Below are positions 27,756 through 37,659 of a DNA stretch of 45,748 nucleotides, in pieces. The stretch comes from DASTPP01 sp035762175 (lineage in GTDB: Bacteria; Myxococcota_A; Polyangia; Polyangiales; Polyangiaceae): the NCBI GenBank assembly GCA_035762175.1, contig DASTPP010000190.1, forward strand, positions 1 to 45,748. Reading direction: 5' to 3'. Under the pieces are notes generated by a model. That model did no database searches, had not been told where the DNA came from, and worked only from the letters and a program-made list of their open reading frames with translations. Position 1 is the first letter of the stretch. The number at the start of each line of letters is the position of its first letter. The translations under genes were made by a program, and so were the position numbers.

Positions 27756-28628
27756 TCAGCCCGGCGCCCAGGTGGGCAAGAGCAACGCCGCCGCGGGCCG
27801 ATCGCGCAGGAAGCGCGCGCGCGCGCCGCTTCTGGCCGCCACCCAGGCGAGGGCCCCGGGCGCCGGCCCGATCGGGGCGCCGGCCTGCACGAGCCACCCC
27901 TCGCCCCCTTCGCCGGCCCCGCCCGGGGCGGCGGCGAGCTCGAGGTAGGCGCGCGGCCCGACGAGCCGGGCCCGCACGAGCACCGCCGGCCCCCCCTCGC
28001 CGCCCGCGCCCGCGGGGGCCCGGCCGACCCAGCCGACGGCGCCGGCGAGCAGCGCCCGCCCGGCGCGCGGCCGCAGGCGGATCGGGGCCGCGGGCGGGGG
28101 CCCGGCGAGCCGCACGGGCACGGCGCGGCCCCAGGCGGGCGCCGGGCTCGCGGGGGCGAACGCGTCGTCGAGCAGGTCGCGCAGATCGAGCTCGGCGGCC
28201 CCCTCGTCGCGCGACGCCTCGAGCGCGTCGACCAGCTCGCGCATGCCCTCGAGCGGGGGCAAGAGGCGCTCGAGTTCGAGCTCGAGGCCGAGCCGCGAGC
28301 GGGCGTCGACCCCGCGCCCGGCCGCGCGCTCGAGGGCGGCGAGGGCGGAGGCGGCGAGCGCGCGGCCGAAGGCGACGAGCTCGGCGCGCGCGGCCAGGTG
28401 CGCGGGCGGCGCCTCGACGAGCCCGAGGCCCCGGGCGAGCTGCTCGCCGAGCGGGCCGAGCAGCGCGACGAGCTCGGGCACGAGCGGCGCGATGGCCTTG
28501 GGGCCCACCCGGGGCGAGCGCACGAGGGCGTGCAGGTTCTGCAGCGCCGCGATGGCCTCGCGCAGCGAGGCGCGGGCGGGGGCGCCCTCGTCGCGGGCGG
28601 GCGCGCCCTCGTCGGAGGGGCCGGCCAT
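27756..28628 (-). CDS. Protein of unknown function, perhaps a degenerate sensor-kinase core
   Basis: 290 residues, soluble, no signal. The N-terminus has a duplicated EGAPAR motif. Long amphipathic helices (AIAALQNLHALVRSP, LVPELVALLGPLGEQLARGL, LLPPLEGMRELVDALEAS) are followed by LDLRDLLDDAF and an alpha-beta region (RLRPRAGRALLAGAVGWVGR, AVLVRARLVGPRAYLELA). The order resembles a DHp helical hairpin plus a reduced GHKL ATPase fold as in histidine kinases, but no phospho-acceptor His or N, G1 or G2 boxes are seen. This is therefore a structural guess, and a plain hypothetical protein is equally possible. It lies 26 bp after ndk and probably belongs to the same transcript. Confidence 0.75.
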   Translation of the reverse strand: MAGPSDEGAPARDEGAPARASLREAIAALQNLHALVRSPRVGPKAIAPLVPELVALLGPLGEQLARGLGLVEAPPAHLAARAELVAFGRALAASALAALERAAGRGVDARSRLGLELELERLLPPLEGMRELVDALEASRDEGAAELDLRDLLDDAFAPASPAPAWGRAVPVRLAGPPPAAPIRLRPRAGRALLAGAVGWVGRAPAGAGGEGGPAVLVRARLVGPRAYLELAAAPGGAGEGGEGWLVQAGAPIGPAPGALAWVAARSGARARFLRDRPAAALLLPTWAPG

Positions 28629-28654
28629 CGGCGGCTCGGGCGCCCGGGCGGGGC

Positions 28655-29086
28655 TCAGCCCGGCCGCGCCGCGACTTCGTGCCCGGGGAAGAAGTAGCCG
28701 ATCTCGAAGGCGGCGGTCTCCGGCGCGTCCGAGCCGTGCATGGCGTTCTCGCCCTTCGACGCGCCGTACAGCTTGCGGATGGTGCCGGCCGCGGCCTGCG
28801 CCGGGTCGGTCGCGCCGATGACCTCGCGGTACTTGGCGATGGCGTCGTCGGCCTCGAGCACCAGCACGACGACGGGGCTGCGGGTCATGAACTTGACGAG
28901 CTCGCCGAAGAAGGGGCGCTCGCGGTGCACGGCGTAGAAGCCCTCGGCCTGCGCCTGGCTCAGGTGCAGCTGCCGCAGGGCGAGGATGTCGAAGCCCGCC
29001 TCTTGCAGGTGGGCGATGATCTTGCCGGTGAGCTTCTTCTCGACGGCGTCGGGCTTGATGATCGATAGCGTTCGCTGGCGGGCCAT
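28655..29086 (-). CDS. ndk: Nucleoside diphosphate kinase
   Basis: 143 residues, the usual length. It transfers the gamma-phosphate of ATP to other nucleoside diphosphates through a phosphohistidine. Conserved signatures are present: LSIIKPDAV near the N-terminus, YAVHRERPFF, and the active-site H117 in NAMHGSD. AAGGAG lies 5 nt before the ATG. It follows sucD by 33 bp on the same strand; ndk next to succinyl-CoA synthetase is a frequent arrangement that links the two nucleotide-using enzymes. Confidence 0.98.
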   Translation of the reverse strand: MARQRTLSIIKPDAVEKKLTGKIIAHLQEAGFDILALRQLHLSQAQAEGFYAVHRERPFFGELVKFMTRSPVVVLVLEADDAIAKYREVIGATDPAQAAAGTIRKLYGASKGENAMHGSDAPETAAFEIGYFFPGHEVAARPG

Positions 29087-29119
29087 GTCGTCTCCTTGCC
29101 TTCGTTCGGGCGCCGCTCT

Positions 29120-30046
29120 TTAGCCCAGGGCGCCGCGCCCGGAAAGCAGCGGCAGCAGCGTCTTGGCCATGTCGGCGGGGGTGGGGGCGACGGGCACGCC
29201 CGCCTCGCGGAAGGCCTCGATCTTCTCGGCCGCCGTGCCCTTGCCGCCGCTGATGATGGCGCCCGCGTGCCCCATGCGCTTGCCCGGGGGGGCGGTGGCG
29301 CCGGCGATGAAGGCGGCGACGGGCTTCTTCATGTGGCGCTTGATCCACTCGGCGGCGCGAATTTCGGCCGAGCCGCCGATCTCGCCGATCAGCATGACGC
29401 CGTCGGTGTCGGGGTCGGCGTTGAAGAGCTCGAGCACGTCGACGAAGTCCATGCCGGCGACGGGGTCGCCGCCGATGCCGACGCAGGTGCTCTGGCCGAC
29501 GCCGGCGGCGGTGAGCTGGCCCACGGCCTCGTAGGTGAGCGTGCCCGACTTGGACACGACGCCGACGCGCCCGGTCTTGTGGATGTGCCCCGGCATGATG
29601 CCGAGCTTGGCCGCGCCCGGGGTGATGACGCCGGGGCAGTTCGGCCCGATGAGGCGCACCTTCTTGCCCTCGAGCCAGCGGCGCGCGCGCACCATGTCGA
29701 GCACGGGGATGCCCTCGGTGATGGCGACGACGAGCGCGCAGCCCGCGTCGGCGGCCTCGACGATGGCGTCGGCGGCGCCGGGCGGCGGCACGAACACGAG
29801 CGAGGTGTTGGCGCCGGCCCGCTCGACCGCCTCTTCGACGGTGTCGAACACGGGGATCGTGATCGCGGCCTGCCCGCCCCGGCCGTCGGGCGCCGTCGCC
29901 TCGAACGACTCGCCGCCGCGGCCGGGGGTGACCCCGGCGACGATCTTCGTGCCGTACGCGGCGCACTGCCGGGCGTGGAAGCCGCCGGCGCTGCCCGTGA
30001 TGCCCTGGACGACGACCCGAGTCTCTTTGTCTACCAGAATGGACAT
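29120..30046 (-). CDS. sucD: Succinyl-CoA synthetase, alpha subunit
   Basis: 308 residues. It catalyses, with SucC, the reversible step succinyl-CoA to succinate with ATP or GTP formation in the citric acid cycle. It has the CoA-binding Rossmann start RVVVQGITGSAG, LIGPNCPGVITP, VGVVSKSGTLTYE, and the phosphorylated histidine H260 in GHAGAIISGG. It begins 5 bp after the sucC stop, so the subunits are co-translated. The C-terminus is of normal length. Confidence 0.98.
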   Translation of the reverse strand: MSILVDKETRVVVQGITGSAGGFHARQCAAYGTKIVAGVTPGRGGESFEATAPDGRGGQAAITIPVFDTVEEAVERAGANTSLVFVPPPGAADAIVEAADAGCALVVAITEGIPVLDMVRARRWLEGKKVRLIGPNCPGVITPGAAKLGIMPGHIHKTGRVGVVSKSGTLTYEAVGQLTAAGVGQSTCVGIGGDPVAGMDFVDVLELFNADPDTDGVMLIGEIGGSAEIRAAEWIKRHMKKPVAAFIAGATAPPGKRMGHAGAIISGGKGTAAEKIEAFREAGVPVAPTPADMAKTLLPLLSGRGALG

Positions 30047-30051
30047 GTCGC

Positions 30052-31242
<1,191 letters not shown>

Positions 31243-31345
31243 TCGGGCCTCCGAGTCGGCGCGCGCACCCTACCCGAAGGCGCGCCATGCGCAAACCCGC
31301 CCGTCCGCCCGAGGGGGGCGAAAGGGCGCGCGGGGGCCCGGCGCC

Positions 31346-33103
31346 TCAGTGCCGGTGCTTGCTCGGCGCCTTGTGCGTCTTCGTCGAGCGCGGCGGGGGC
31401 TTCGGTGGCGCCGGCGGCTTCTTGGGCGGAGGCGGCGGGGGCTTGGCGGCCGGGGCCGGGGGCTTCGGCGGCGCCGGCGCGGTCGCGGCCGGCGGGGGCA
31501 CGATGAGGGGGCCCGGCGCCGCGGCCGAGGGCTCGGGGGCGGGCGGCGCGCTGTCGGCCTCGGACGGCTCGGCGGTCGGCGGCGGGGGCGGCGTCGGCTC
31601 GGGCGACGCCGCGGCGGCCGGCTCGTGGGTCGGCGCGGAGGGGGCCGGCGTGGGGGGCGGGGTCGCGTCGCGCCCGTCGCCCTCGGCGCGGCCCATGACC
31701 GACTCGGCGACGTCGGGCCGGCCCGCCGCGGGCGCGGCCGAGACCGCGCCGCGGGCCGACCAGGCGTCGAGGTGCGGCACGAGCTCGTCGCGGAACATGT
31801 ACACGCCCGCGCCCGCGACCGCGAGCAGCACGACCCAGGTCGGAAAGCGGCTGCGCGGGCGGGGGGCCGGCTCGTCGTCGTCGTCGGGCGAGGCGCGCAG
31901 CGTCGCCGGCACCACCGTGGGGCTCGGCGCGAGGGCGAAGGCGGGCGAGGAGTCGGGCCGCGAGCCGCGCGCCGAGGAGGCGAGCGAGGCGAGCGAGCCC
32001 CGCCCCGGCGTCGAGGCGAGCGAGCCCCGCCCGGGCCCCGAGGCGAGCGGCGCGCGCCCGGGCTCGGACTGCGGCGGGCGGGTGCCGAGCACCGAGGGCC
32101 AGCCCAGCCCCGGGTCGGTCGCGCTGAGCGGGTCGGCGTCGCCCTTGCCGAAGCCGACCCGCACCTCGCCCGGGACCGGCTGCGTGCGCAGGTACTCGAG
32201 CCGCTGCGGCAAGAGCTCGGCCGGGCTCAGCGCCCGCAGCGCCGCCTGCATCGCCTGCGCGCTCGCCCAGCGGTCGGCCTTCTCGAAGGCGAGCGCCCGG
32301 TCGACCACCGACACGAGCGCGGTCGGCGCCTCGGGCACGACCTCGCCGAGCGAGCGCGCCGGCCGGATGGCCGCCAAGATGAGCGTCTCGTTCCACGTCT
32401 CGGCCTCGTGCACCCAGTGGCCCGAGAGCAGCGTGAACATCATCGCCCCGAGGGCCCAGACGTCGGTGCGCTCGTCGACCTGCTCCCAGCGGCCGCGCGC
32501 CTGCTCGGGGGCCATGAACACGGGCGTGCCCATGGTCGCGCCCGAGCGCGTCAGCGCCGCCTGCTCGGACGACTGCGCCGTCTCGCGCAGGCGCGCGATG
32601 CCGAAGTCGAGCAGCTTGACCTCGCCGCGGTTGGTCAGAAAGATGTTCTCGGGCTTGACGTCGCGGTGCACGATGCCCTTGGCGTGCGCGGCCGCGAGCA
32701 CGTCGAGAATGCGCGCCATCAGCGGCACGACCTCTTCGATGGGCAGGCGCCCGCCCCCGCGCGCCCAGCGGGCGTCGAGCGTCTCGCCCTCGAGCAGCTC
32801 GAGCACCAGAAAGGCCGTGCCGTCCTCGTCGACGTCGTCGTCGAGCACGCGCACGACGCCCTCGTGCTCGACCGAGTTGGCGACGTAGCCCTCGCGCAAA
32901 AAGCGCTGGCGCACCTCGCGGTCGAGCGACAGCGAAGGGTGGAGCATCTTTACCGCGACGCGGCTGCGGTTACGATGCGTCGCCTCGTACACCGCGGCCA
33001 TGCCCCCGAGCCCTAGAAGCTTATCGAGATGCCACTTATCTTTCAGCACGCGCCCGACGCGGGCCCGGGCCCCTTCCAGCAGTTCGTCGTCGGCGCCGTC
33101 CAT
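31346..33103 (-). CDS. Ser/Thr protein kinase with single membrane span and Pro-rich tail
   Basis: 585 residues. The kinase domain (about 20-290) is intact: GLGGMAAVYE loop, K52 in VAVKML, HRDVKPEN at 146-153, DFG at 166-168 and GTPVFMAPEQ. A serine/glycine-rich juxtamembrane part contains tandem PGRGSLAS repeats. A span (PTWVVLLAVAGAGVYMF) lies near residue 430, followed by about 140 residues of Pro/Ala/Lys-rich sequence with no identified sensor domain. Topology implies a cytoplasmic kinase and a disordered periplasmic or cell-wall-spanning tail. The overall plan equals that of the kinase at 10925-12427, but the sequences are clearly different. It is upstream of and same-strand as sucC, which does not by itself imply regulation of it. 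Confidence 0.95.
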   Translation of the reverse strand: MDGADDELLEGARARVGRVLKDKWHLDKLLGLGGMAAVYEATHRNRSRVAVKMLHPSLSLDREVRQRFLREGYVANSVEHEGVVRVLDDDVDEDGTAFLVLELLEGETLDARWARGGGRLPIEEVVPLMARILDVLAAAHAKGIVHRDVKPENIFLTNRGEVKLLDFGIARLRETAQSSEQAALTRSGATMGTPVFMAPEQARGRWEQVDERTDVWALGAMMFTLLSGHWVHEAETWNETLILAAIRPARSLGEVVPEAPTALVSVVDRALAFEKADRWASAQAMQAALRALSPAELLPQRLEYLRTQPVPGEVRVGFGKGDADPLSATDPGLGWPSVLGTRPPQSEPGRAPLASGPGRGSLASTPGRGSLASLASSARGSRPDSSPAFALAPSPTVVPATLRASPDDDDEPAPRPRSRFPTWVVLLAVAGAGVYMFRDELVPHLDAWSARGAVSAAPAAGRPDVAESVMGRAEGDGRDATPPPTPAPSAPTHEPAAAASPEPTPPPPPTAEPSEADSAPPAPEPSAAAPGPLIVPPPAATAPAPPKPPAPAAKPPPPPPKKPPAPPKPPPRSTKTHKAPSKHRH

Positions 33104-33232
33104 CCGCCCGAAAGCGTATCACGGTGTGCTCGGCCGCCCAAACCCTAGGATCTCCACCCGCCCGCGCCCCCGCCCCCACCCCAACCGACCCCGCCGCTCG
33201 CCTCTCAATACCACCTCGCCCTACATCAAACG

Positions 33233-33886
33233 ATGCTCCTTGCTTTGGTTCTTGGCTCGATTTTTGGCTTCGTCGGCTCCATGCCCGTCGCCGGCCCCAT
33301 CGCGATCTTGGTCTTCGCCGACGGGGCGCGGGGCCGCACCCGCAGCGCGTTTTACGTGGCCCTCGGGGCGGCGCTGGCCGAGGGCCTGTACGCCTTCGTC
33401 ACCTTCTGGGGCTTCGCCGAGCTCTTGCGGCGCTACCCGCTGGTGGTGCCGGTGTCGCGGGCGCTCGGCTCGCTCGTGCTCCTGGGGGCGGGCACGTACC
33501 TCTTCGTGCGGGGCCGGCGGTCGGACGAGCGGGGCCCGGCGTCGAAGCCGGCCAAGCGCGGCGGGAAGTTCCTGCTCGGCTTTACCATCACGGCGCTCAA
33601 CCCGACGCTCTTGGTGACGTGGACGGCGGCCGTCACGGCGCTCTCGTCGGCGCTCGGCCACGGGCTGCGCACGGGCGACGCGCTGCCCTTCGCGGCCGGG
33701 GCGGGCGCGGGCATCGTGGGCTGGTTCTCGGTCTTGCTCGTGCTGATGCGCCGGTACCGCGAGAAGTTCTCGCCCGCGACGCTCGACCGGGTGGTGCGGG
33801 GCGCCGGCGCGCTCTTGGTTTGCCTCGGCCTCTGGTTCGCCGTCTCATTCGCCGTCGGGCTGACGCGCCAGGGGCCGCCGGCCTGA
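33233..33886 (+). CDS. LysE-type exporter family protein
   Basis: 217 residues with six hydrophobic segments. The start LALVLGSIFGFVGSMPVAGP carries the P-GP motif of LysE/RhtB exporters, and LLGFTITALNPTLLVTWTAA carries the characteristic NP motif. Members export amino acids or related metabolites by exchange or proton gradient; the substrate is not assignable. A basic loop (RGRRSDERGPASKPAKRGG) separates the two halves. It converges with the MarR-family gene, the two 3' ends overlapping by 42 bp. The start ATG follows a spacer of 129 bp from the divergent kinase and has no evident Shine-Dalgarno. Confidence 0.88.
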   Translation: MLLALVLGSIFGFVGSMPVAGPIAILVFADGARGRTRSAFYVALGAALAEGLYAFVTFWGFAELLRRYPLVVPVSRALGSLVLLGAGTYLFVRGRRSDERGPASKPAKRGGKFLLGFTITALNPTLLVTWTAAVTALSSALGHGLRTGDALPFAAGAGAGIVGWFSVLLVLMRRYREKFSPATLDRVVRGAGALLVCLGLWFAVSFAVGLTRQGPPA

Positions 33887-34423
33887 GCCGAGCGGGCGCG
33901 CCGGCTTGCCGCGGCGGGCGCGGCGCGGCGGGGGCGGGGCGGCCGAGAGCTCGTCGCCGAGGGCCGAGAGGTCGCCGAGCAGGCGGCGGAAGCGCTGCGG
34001 GCCGAGGCTCGCGGCGAGCGAGCCCTCGATCTCGGCGACGGCGGCGAGGCCGCCCCGCAGGGCCGAGCGCCCCGCGGGCGTGACGCGCACGAGCTTGGCG
34101 CGCCCGTCGCGCGGGTCGGCCACGCGCCGGACGACGCCCATCGCCTCGAGCTCTTGCACGAGGCCGCCGACGGCCTGCTTGCTGACGCCGACGCGCTCGG
34201 CGAGGTCGGTCAGACGCAGGCCGCCGACGCCGAGGTGATTCAAGAGCGTCGCGTGCGCCAGGCGCAGCGAGGGCAGCGAGAGCGCGCGCACGCGCTGGGC
34301 GGCCCGGTCGCTGAAGAGGCGCAGCGCCCGCGAGAGCAGCGCCGCGAGGCCGGGGTCGGCCGCGCGCGGAGATGGGGGTTCGCGTCGGGCGCGGTCGCGG
34401 GCACGGGGCCGCGGGCGGGGCAT
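33845..34423 (-). CDS. MarR family transcriptional regulator
   Basis: 192 residues. The winged-helix core (about 55-130) is clear: TLLNHLGVGGLRLTDLAERV, recognition helix SKQAVGGLVQELEAMG, and the wing VRRVADPRDGRAKLVRVT, which has the D-R-A-K signature of the family. Flanking helices should form the dimer. MarR proteins repress nearby transport or detoxification genes and respond to small ligands. Here the convergent LysE-type gene is a possible target, though its promoter lies at the far side. N- and C-terminal Arg/Pro-rich extensions are low complexity. Start ATG at 34423 is the only one before the core. Confidence 0.9.
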   Translation of the reverse strand: MPRPRPRARDRARREPPSPRAADPGLAALLSRALRLFSDRAAQRVRALSLPSLRLAHATLLNHLGVGGLRLTDLAERVGVSKQAVGGLVQELEAMGVVRRVADPRDGRAKLVRVTPAGRSALRGGLAAVAEIEGSLAASLGPQRFRRLLGDLSALGDELSAAPPPPRRARRGKPARPLGSGRRPLARQPDGE

Positions 34424-34517
34424 GGGGGTAAAGGTAGCGCGTCCGCGCCTCAGCCGTGTAGCGCATTCGCGAGGGCGGGCGGCTCGCCGCGCCGCGCAAG
34501 GGCCGGGAGCTCGGCCG

Positions 34518-35657
34518 TCAGGGCGCGTCAGCGGGGCGCGAATCGAAGAGCGCCTGCCAGGCGTCGGCGAGCCCGAGCACGATCTCGGGGGGGGAGGCGG
34601 GCCCGACGAAGGGCAGCCGGTAGAGGGGCACGCCGCGCGGGGCGCGCGCGGCGAGGGCGCGCGCAGCGGCGTCGGCGGAGGCGGCGCGGGCGCGGTGCTC
34701 GAGGGCCAGGCCCTGCAGGGCGCCCCGCAGCGCCGCCTCGTCGGCGGCGGGCACGAGCCCGGGGCGCGCGTCGAGCAGCGCCTGCACCTCGCGCTCGACC
34801 GGGGGCACGCCGGCCTCGGAGCGGTTGAGCACGACGGCGGCCGGGCGCACCTTGCGGCGCTCGAGCGCGCCGAGCAAGAAGAGCACGTCGGAGACGGCGC
34901 CGCCGCTGGGCGCGCCGACGACGAAGTAGCGGGTCGTCGGCGCGCGCAGGAGCCGGTCGCTCTCGCGCACGAGCTCGGCCCAGCGACCGCGCGCGTTGAT
35001 GAGCTCGGCGAAGAGGGCCGAGAGGTTGCGCAGCGCCTCGACGCCGACGATGCGGCCGAAGAGCGACTCGACCTTGGCGCGCCCCCAGGCGAAGAAGCCC
35101 AGCCGGCCCCGCCGCGACGAGGGCGGGCCGCCCTGCAGCCCGCCCGAGAGCGCCGCGAGCCAGCCGAGCGCCTTCGCCTCGAGCAGCTCGAGGAAGCGCT
35201 GCGGGAAGGTGAGGAAGGCGAGGGCGTTGCGGCTCGGGGCCGTGTCGAGCACGATCTCGTCGTAGCGGCCCGAGTTCGCCTCGTGCTGCAGGAGGGTGAC
35301 GGTGAGCAGCTCGTGCATCCCGGCGAGCGCGTCGGCGAGCTCGCGGTAGGCCGGGTTCGAAAGGACGCGGGCGCGCGGCTCGGGGTCCTCGAAGACCCAC
35401 TCCATCAGCTCGCCCATGCTGCCGCGCGTGTCGGGCATGCGGGCGAAGAAGCGGCCCGCGGCGTGCGGGCAGATCGTCACGGGGGCGGCGGCCTGGCCGA
35501 TCGCGACGCCGAGCGCGTCGGCGAGCCGCCGGGCCGGGTCGACCGTGAGCACGAGCGTGCGGGCGCCGGCGCGCGCGAGCTGCAGGGCGAGCGCGGCCGA
35601 CGTCGTCGTCTTGCCCACGCCCCCGCCGCCGACGCAGACCGTGAGCCGGGCGCTCAT
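34518..35657 (-). CDS. ArsA/Get3-like ATPase, second of a tandem pair
   Basis: 379 residues. The N-terminal P-loop is GGGGVGKTT (10-18), so the signature lysine of the deviant Walker A motif (X-K-GGXGKT) is replaced by glycine, whereas the upstream partner keeps it. TVDPARRLADALG resembles the ArsA DPAHSL switch region, and VLDTAPSRNAL is the switch II DTAP motif. The central part is a helical subdomain rich in Leu. ArsA/Get3 proteins are dimeric ATPases that deliver tail-anchored proteins or metalloid pumps; bacterial tandem pairs (such as mycobacterial Rv3679-Rv3680) form hetero-complexes. Its start overlaps the stop of the preceding ATPase as ATGA, indicating co-translation and 1:1 assembly. 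Confidence 0.9.
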   Translation of the reverse strand: MSARLTVCVGGGGVGKTTTSAALALQLARAGARTLVLTVDPARRLADALGVAIGQAAAPVTICPHAAGRFFARMPDTRGSMGELMEWVFEDPEPRARVLSNPAYRELADALAGMHELLTVTLLQHEANSGRYDEIVLDTAPSRNALAFLTFPQRFLELLEAKALGWLAALSGGLQGGPPSSRRGRLGFFAWGRAKVESLFGRIVGVEALRNLSALFAELINARGRWAELVRESDRLLRAPTTRYFVVGAPSGGAVSDVLFLLGALERRKVRPAAVVLNRSEAGVPPVEREVQALLDARPGLVPAADEAALRGALQGLALEHRARAASADAAARALAARAPRGVPLYRLPFVGPASPPEIVLGLADAWQALFDSRPADAP

Positions 35658-36562
35658 GCGGCGAGGGCCCCCTCCTCGAGCCAGCGCGCCACGTCGACGG
35701 CGGGCGGGTCGGCCGCGGCCTCGGGCAGCGCCGCGAGGGCGGCGGCCTCGACGGCGCGCGCCATCGCGAGCGCGCGCGTGCCCTCGGACGCGAGGGCCGA
35801 GCGCGCGCGCAAGAGGCCCGCGAAGGAGGCCGGCGCGGCGACGCCGGGCGCGGCCGAGGCGAGCCGCTCGGCCGCCTCGGCCGCGCCCGGCGGGTCGGGC
35901 CGCGCCACGCGGTTGACGACGACGAGCGTGGCGCCGCGCCCGAGCTCGCCGCGCAGGCGCCCGGCCAGGTCTTCGGTCTCGCGCATCACGAGCGGCTCGG
36001 CCAGCGTGACGAGCACCAGGTCGCTCTTGCCCTCCGCGATCAGCTCTTCGCGCAGGCGGCGGCCCAGCGCGCCGAGCGGGCCGCCCAGCAGGAAGCGCTC
36101 GAAGGCGCCGGGCACGCGCAGCCAGTCGACCGCGTGCCCGCTCGCCGGCAGGTCGACGACGACGCGGTCGAAGGCGCCGGCGGCGACGAGCGAGCGCACC
36201 TTCTCGAGCGAGACGAACTCGCGCAGCGCCGGCATCGCCTTGACCAGCCGCCGCACCGCCCCGTGCCCGAGCAGCGTGCGCGCCATCAGGGCCCCGCCGA
36301 GCACGCCGGCCACGGCCTCTTCGAGCGCCGCGTCGTAGTCGACCACGACGTGGCCGACCTCGGCGTCCGCGCCCCGGAGCGCCCTCGCCCCGGCCTCGCC
36401 GTCGTCGAACTCGACGAGCGCCGCCCGCGCCCCCTCGCGCGCCGCGCGCAGCGCGAGCGCGCCCGCCACCGTGCTCTTGCCGACGCCGCCCTTGCCCGTC
36501 ACGAACGTCACGGGGGCCCGTAGCGCACTCACCCCCGCGGCCCTTCGCTCTGAAGTCGTCAC
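35654..36562 (-). CDS. ArsA/Get3-like ATPase, first of a tandem pair
   Basis: 302 residues from GTG at 36562, with GGAG 8 nt upstream. The deviant Walker A is canonical: TGKGGVGKST at 22-31, with the signature lysine K24. Switch II reads VVVDLPASGHAVDWL. The helical insert contains LKRL-like amphipathic segments and is shorter than in arsenite-pump ArsA, so arsenic transport is not supported and no arsB, arsC or arsD neighbours exist. It is followed by the second ATPase with an ATGA overlap. Probable role: membrane protein targeting or envelope integrity, as in the mycobacterial pair; this is inference. Confidence 0.9.
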   Translation of the reverse strand: MTTSERRAAGVSALRAPVTFVTGKGGVGKSTVAGALALRAAREGARAALVEFDDGEAGARALRGADAEVGHVVVDYDAALEEAVAGVLGGALMARTLLGHGAVRRLVKAMPALREFVSLEKVRSLVAAGAFDRVVVDLPASGHAVDWLRVPGAFERFLLGGPLGALGRRLREELIAEGKSDLVLVTLAEPLVMRETEDLAGRLRGELGRGATLVVVNRVARPDPPGAAEAAERLASAAPGVAAPASFAGLLRARSALASEGTRALAMARAVEAAALAALPEAAADPPAVDVARWLEEGALAA

Positions 36563-36874
36563 GCCCTCGTCTCCACTTGCGCGCGCCGCGCGCCCCGCCC
36601 CGGCCCGGGCCGCGCGCCGCGCCCCCGGGCGCCCGGCGGCCCGAACCCGTCGCCGCCTGCCGCTTCGACGCGCGAGGCACTGCCACGGTTGCGCCCGCGG
36701 CGGTAGCCCCCCCGGCGCCGGCCGGCCCGGCGCCCTCGGCCCGGCGCCCGGGCGCCGCCCCCTCCTTGACGTCGGGCGGAGGCCGGGCCCTCGCCCGCCC
36801 CGGGCCGCGTCGCGGGGCCGCCGAGAGGGTCCCCGCCTCGCCCCCTGCCGCGTACGCTCTCCCCCCGGTACCCG
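36563..36874. other. Divergent spacer, extremely GC-rich
   Basis: 312 bases between the divergent ArsA-like pair and the EI24-like gene. It has GC runs and a lone TTGACG (about 36766) on the plus strand, with no matching -10 visible. No repeats or gene are supported. Confidence 0.5.
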
Positions 36875-37639
36875 ATGCCTGCCGCGCCGACGCCCCCGAC
36901 CGCCCACCGGCTGACCTTCCGCCAGGGCCTGGCCGCCCCCTGGCAGGCCGCGTGGTTTCTGTTGCGCACCCCGCGCACGTGGCCCCTCGCCCTCATCCCG
37001 CTCGGCTGCGCCCTCGTCGTCGCCGTCGCGCTCGTCGGCCTGGCCGCCCTCTTCCTGCCCGGCGCGATCGAGCGCTGGCTGCCGCCCGGCGCCTCGCCCT
37101 ACGGCGAGGCGGGCCGCTGGGCCCTCACGCTGCTCGCCCTCGTCGCCGCCCTGCTGCTCTCGCTGGTCGCGGGCCTGCTCCTGGCGCAACCGCTCGCCTC
37201 GCCCGCGCTCGAGCGGCTCGCCCGCCTCTACGACGCCTCGATCGGCCGCCCGCCGCCCGGCGACGGGGCGCCCTTCTGGGTGAGCGCCGCCCGCTCGCTG
37301 CGCGCCTCGCTCTTCGGCCTCGCCGCCCTGCCCGTGCTCGTCGCGCTGATGATCGTCGACCTGCTCGTGCCGGGCGCCTTCGTCGTGCTCGTGCCGCTCA
37401 AGATCCTCGTCTCGGGCTTCTTCCTCGCCTGGGACTACCTCGACTACCCGCTCGGCCTGCGGGGCTGGCGGGCGCGCGACCGCGTGCGCTGGGCGACGCA
37501 CCACCTGCCGGCGCTGCTCGGCATGGGCGCCTCGCTCGCCGTGGCGCTGCTCGTGCCCCTCGCGCAGCTCTTCGTGCTGCCCGTCGGGGTCGTCGCCGCG
37601 GCGCTGCTCTACCAGCGCTCGCCCTCGCGGGCCCCCTGA
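36875..37639 (+). CDS. EI24/CysZ-like membrane protein
   Basis: 254 residues with four or five hydrophobic segments: about 38-62, 83-105, 145-175 and 208-245. The start FRQGLAAPWQAAWFLLRTPR, and FLAWDYLDYPLGLRGWR with the D-Y-P motif, are hallmarks of the EI24/DUF540 family that includes the sulfate permease CysZ. Substrates beyond sulfate are unproven, and no cysteine biosynthesis genes are nearby. It is transcribed away from the ArsA-like pair, and converges on the TatT-like gene with a 20-bp gap. ATG at 36875 has no evident Shine-Dalgarno. Confidence 0.9.
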   Translation: MPAAPTPPTAHRLTFRQGLAAPWQAAWFLLRTPRTWPLALIPLGCALVVAVALVGLAALFLPGAIERWLPPGASPYGEAGRWALTLLALVAALLLSLVAGLLLAQPLASPALERLARLYDASIGRPPPGDGAPFWVSAARSLRASLFGLAALPVLVALMIVDLLVPGAFVVLVPLKILVSGFFLAWDYLDYPLGLRGWRARDRVRWATHHLPALLGMGASLAVALLVPLAQLFVLPVGVVAAALLYQRSPSRAP

Positions 37640-37659
37640 GCGCCCCCCGCGCGCGGCGC

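Noticed and set aside
26400..28697. Plus-strand frames opposite the aminotransferase and the gene at 27756
   Set aside because: They have no recognisable domains and extreme composition, and oppose genes with clear motifs or operon position.
34518..36562. Arsenite efflux ATPase (arsA) annotation
   Set aside because: There are no arsB, arsC, arsD or arsR neighbours, the proteins are two single-domain ATPases rather than a fused ArsA, and metalloid-binding cysteines are not seen.
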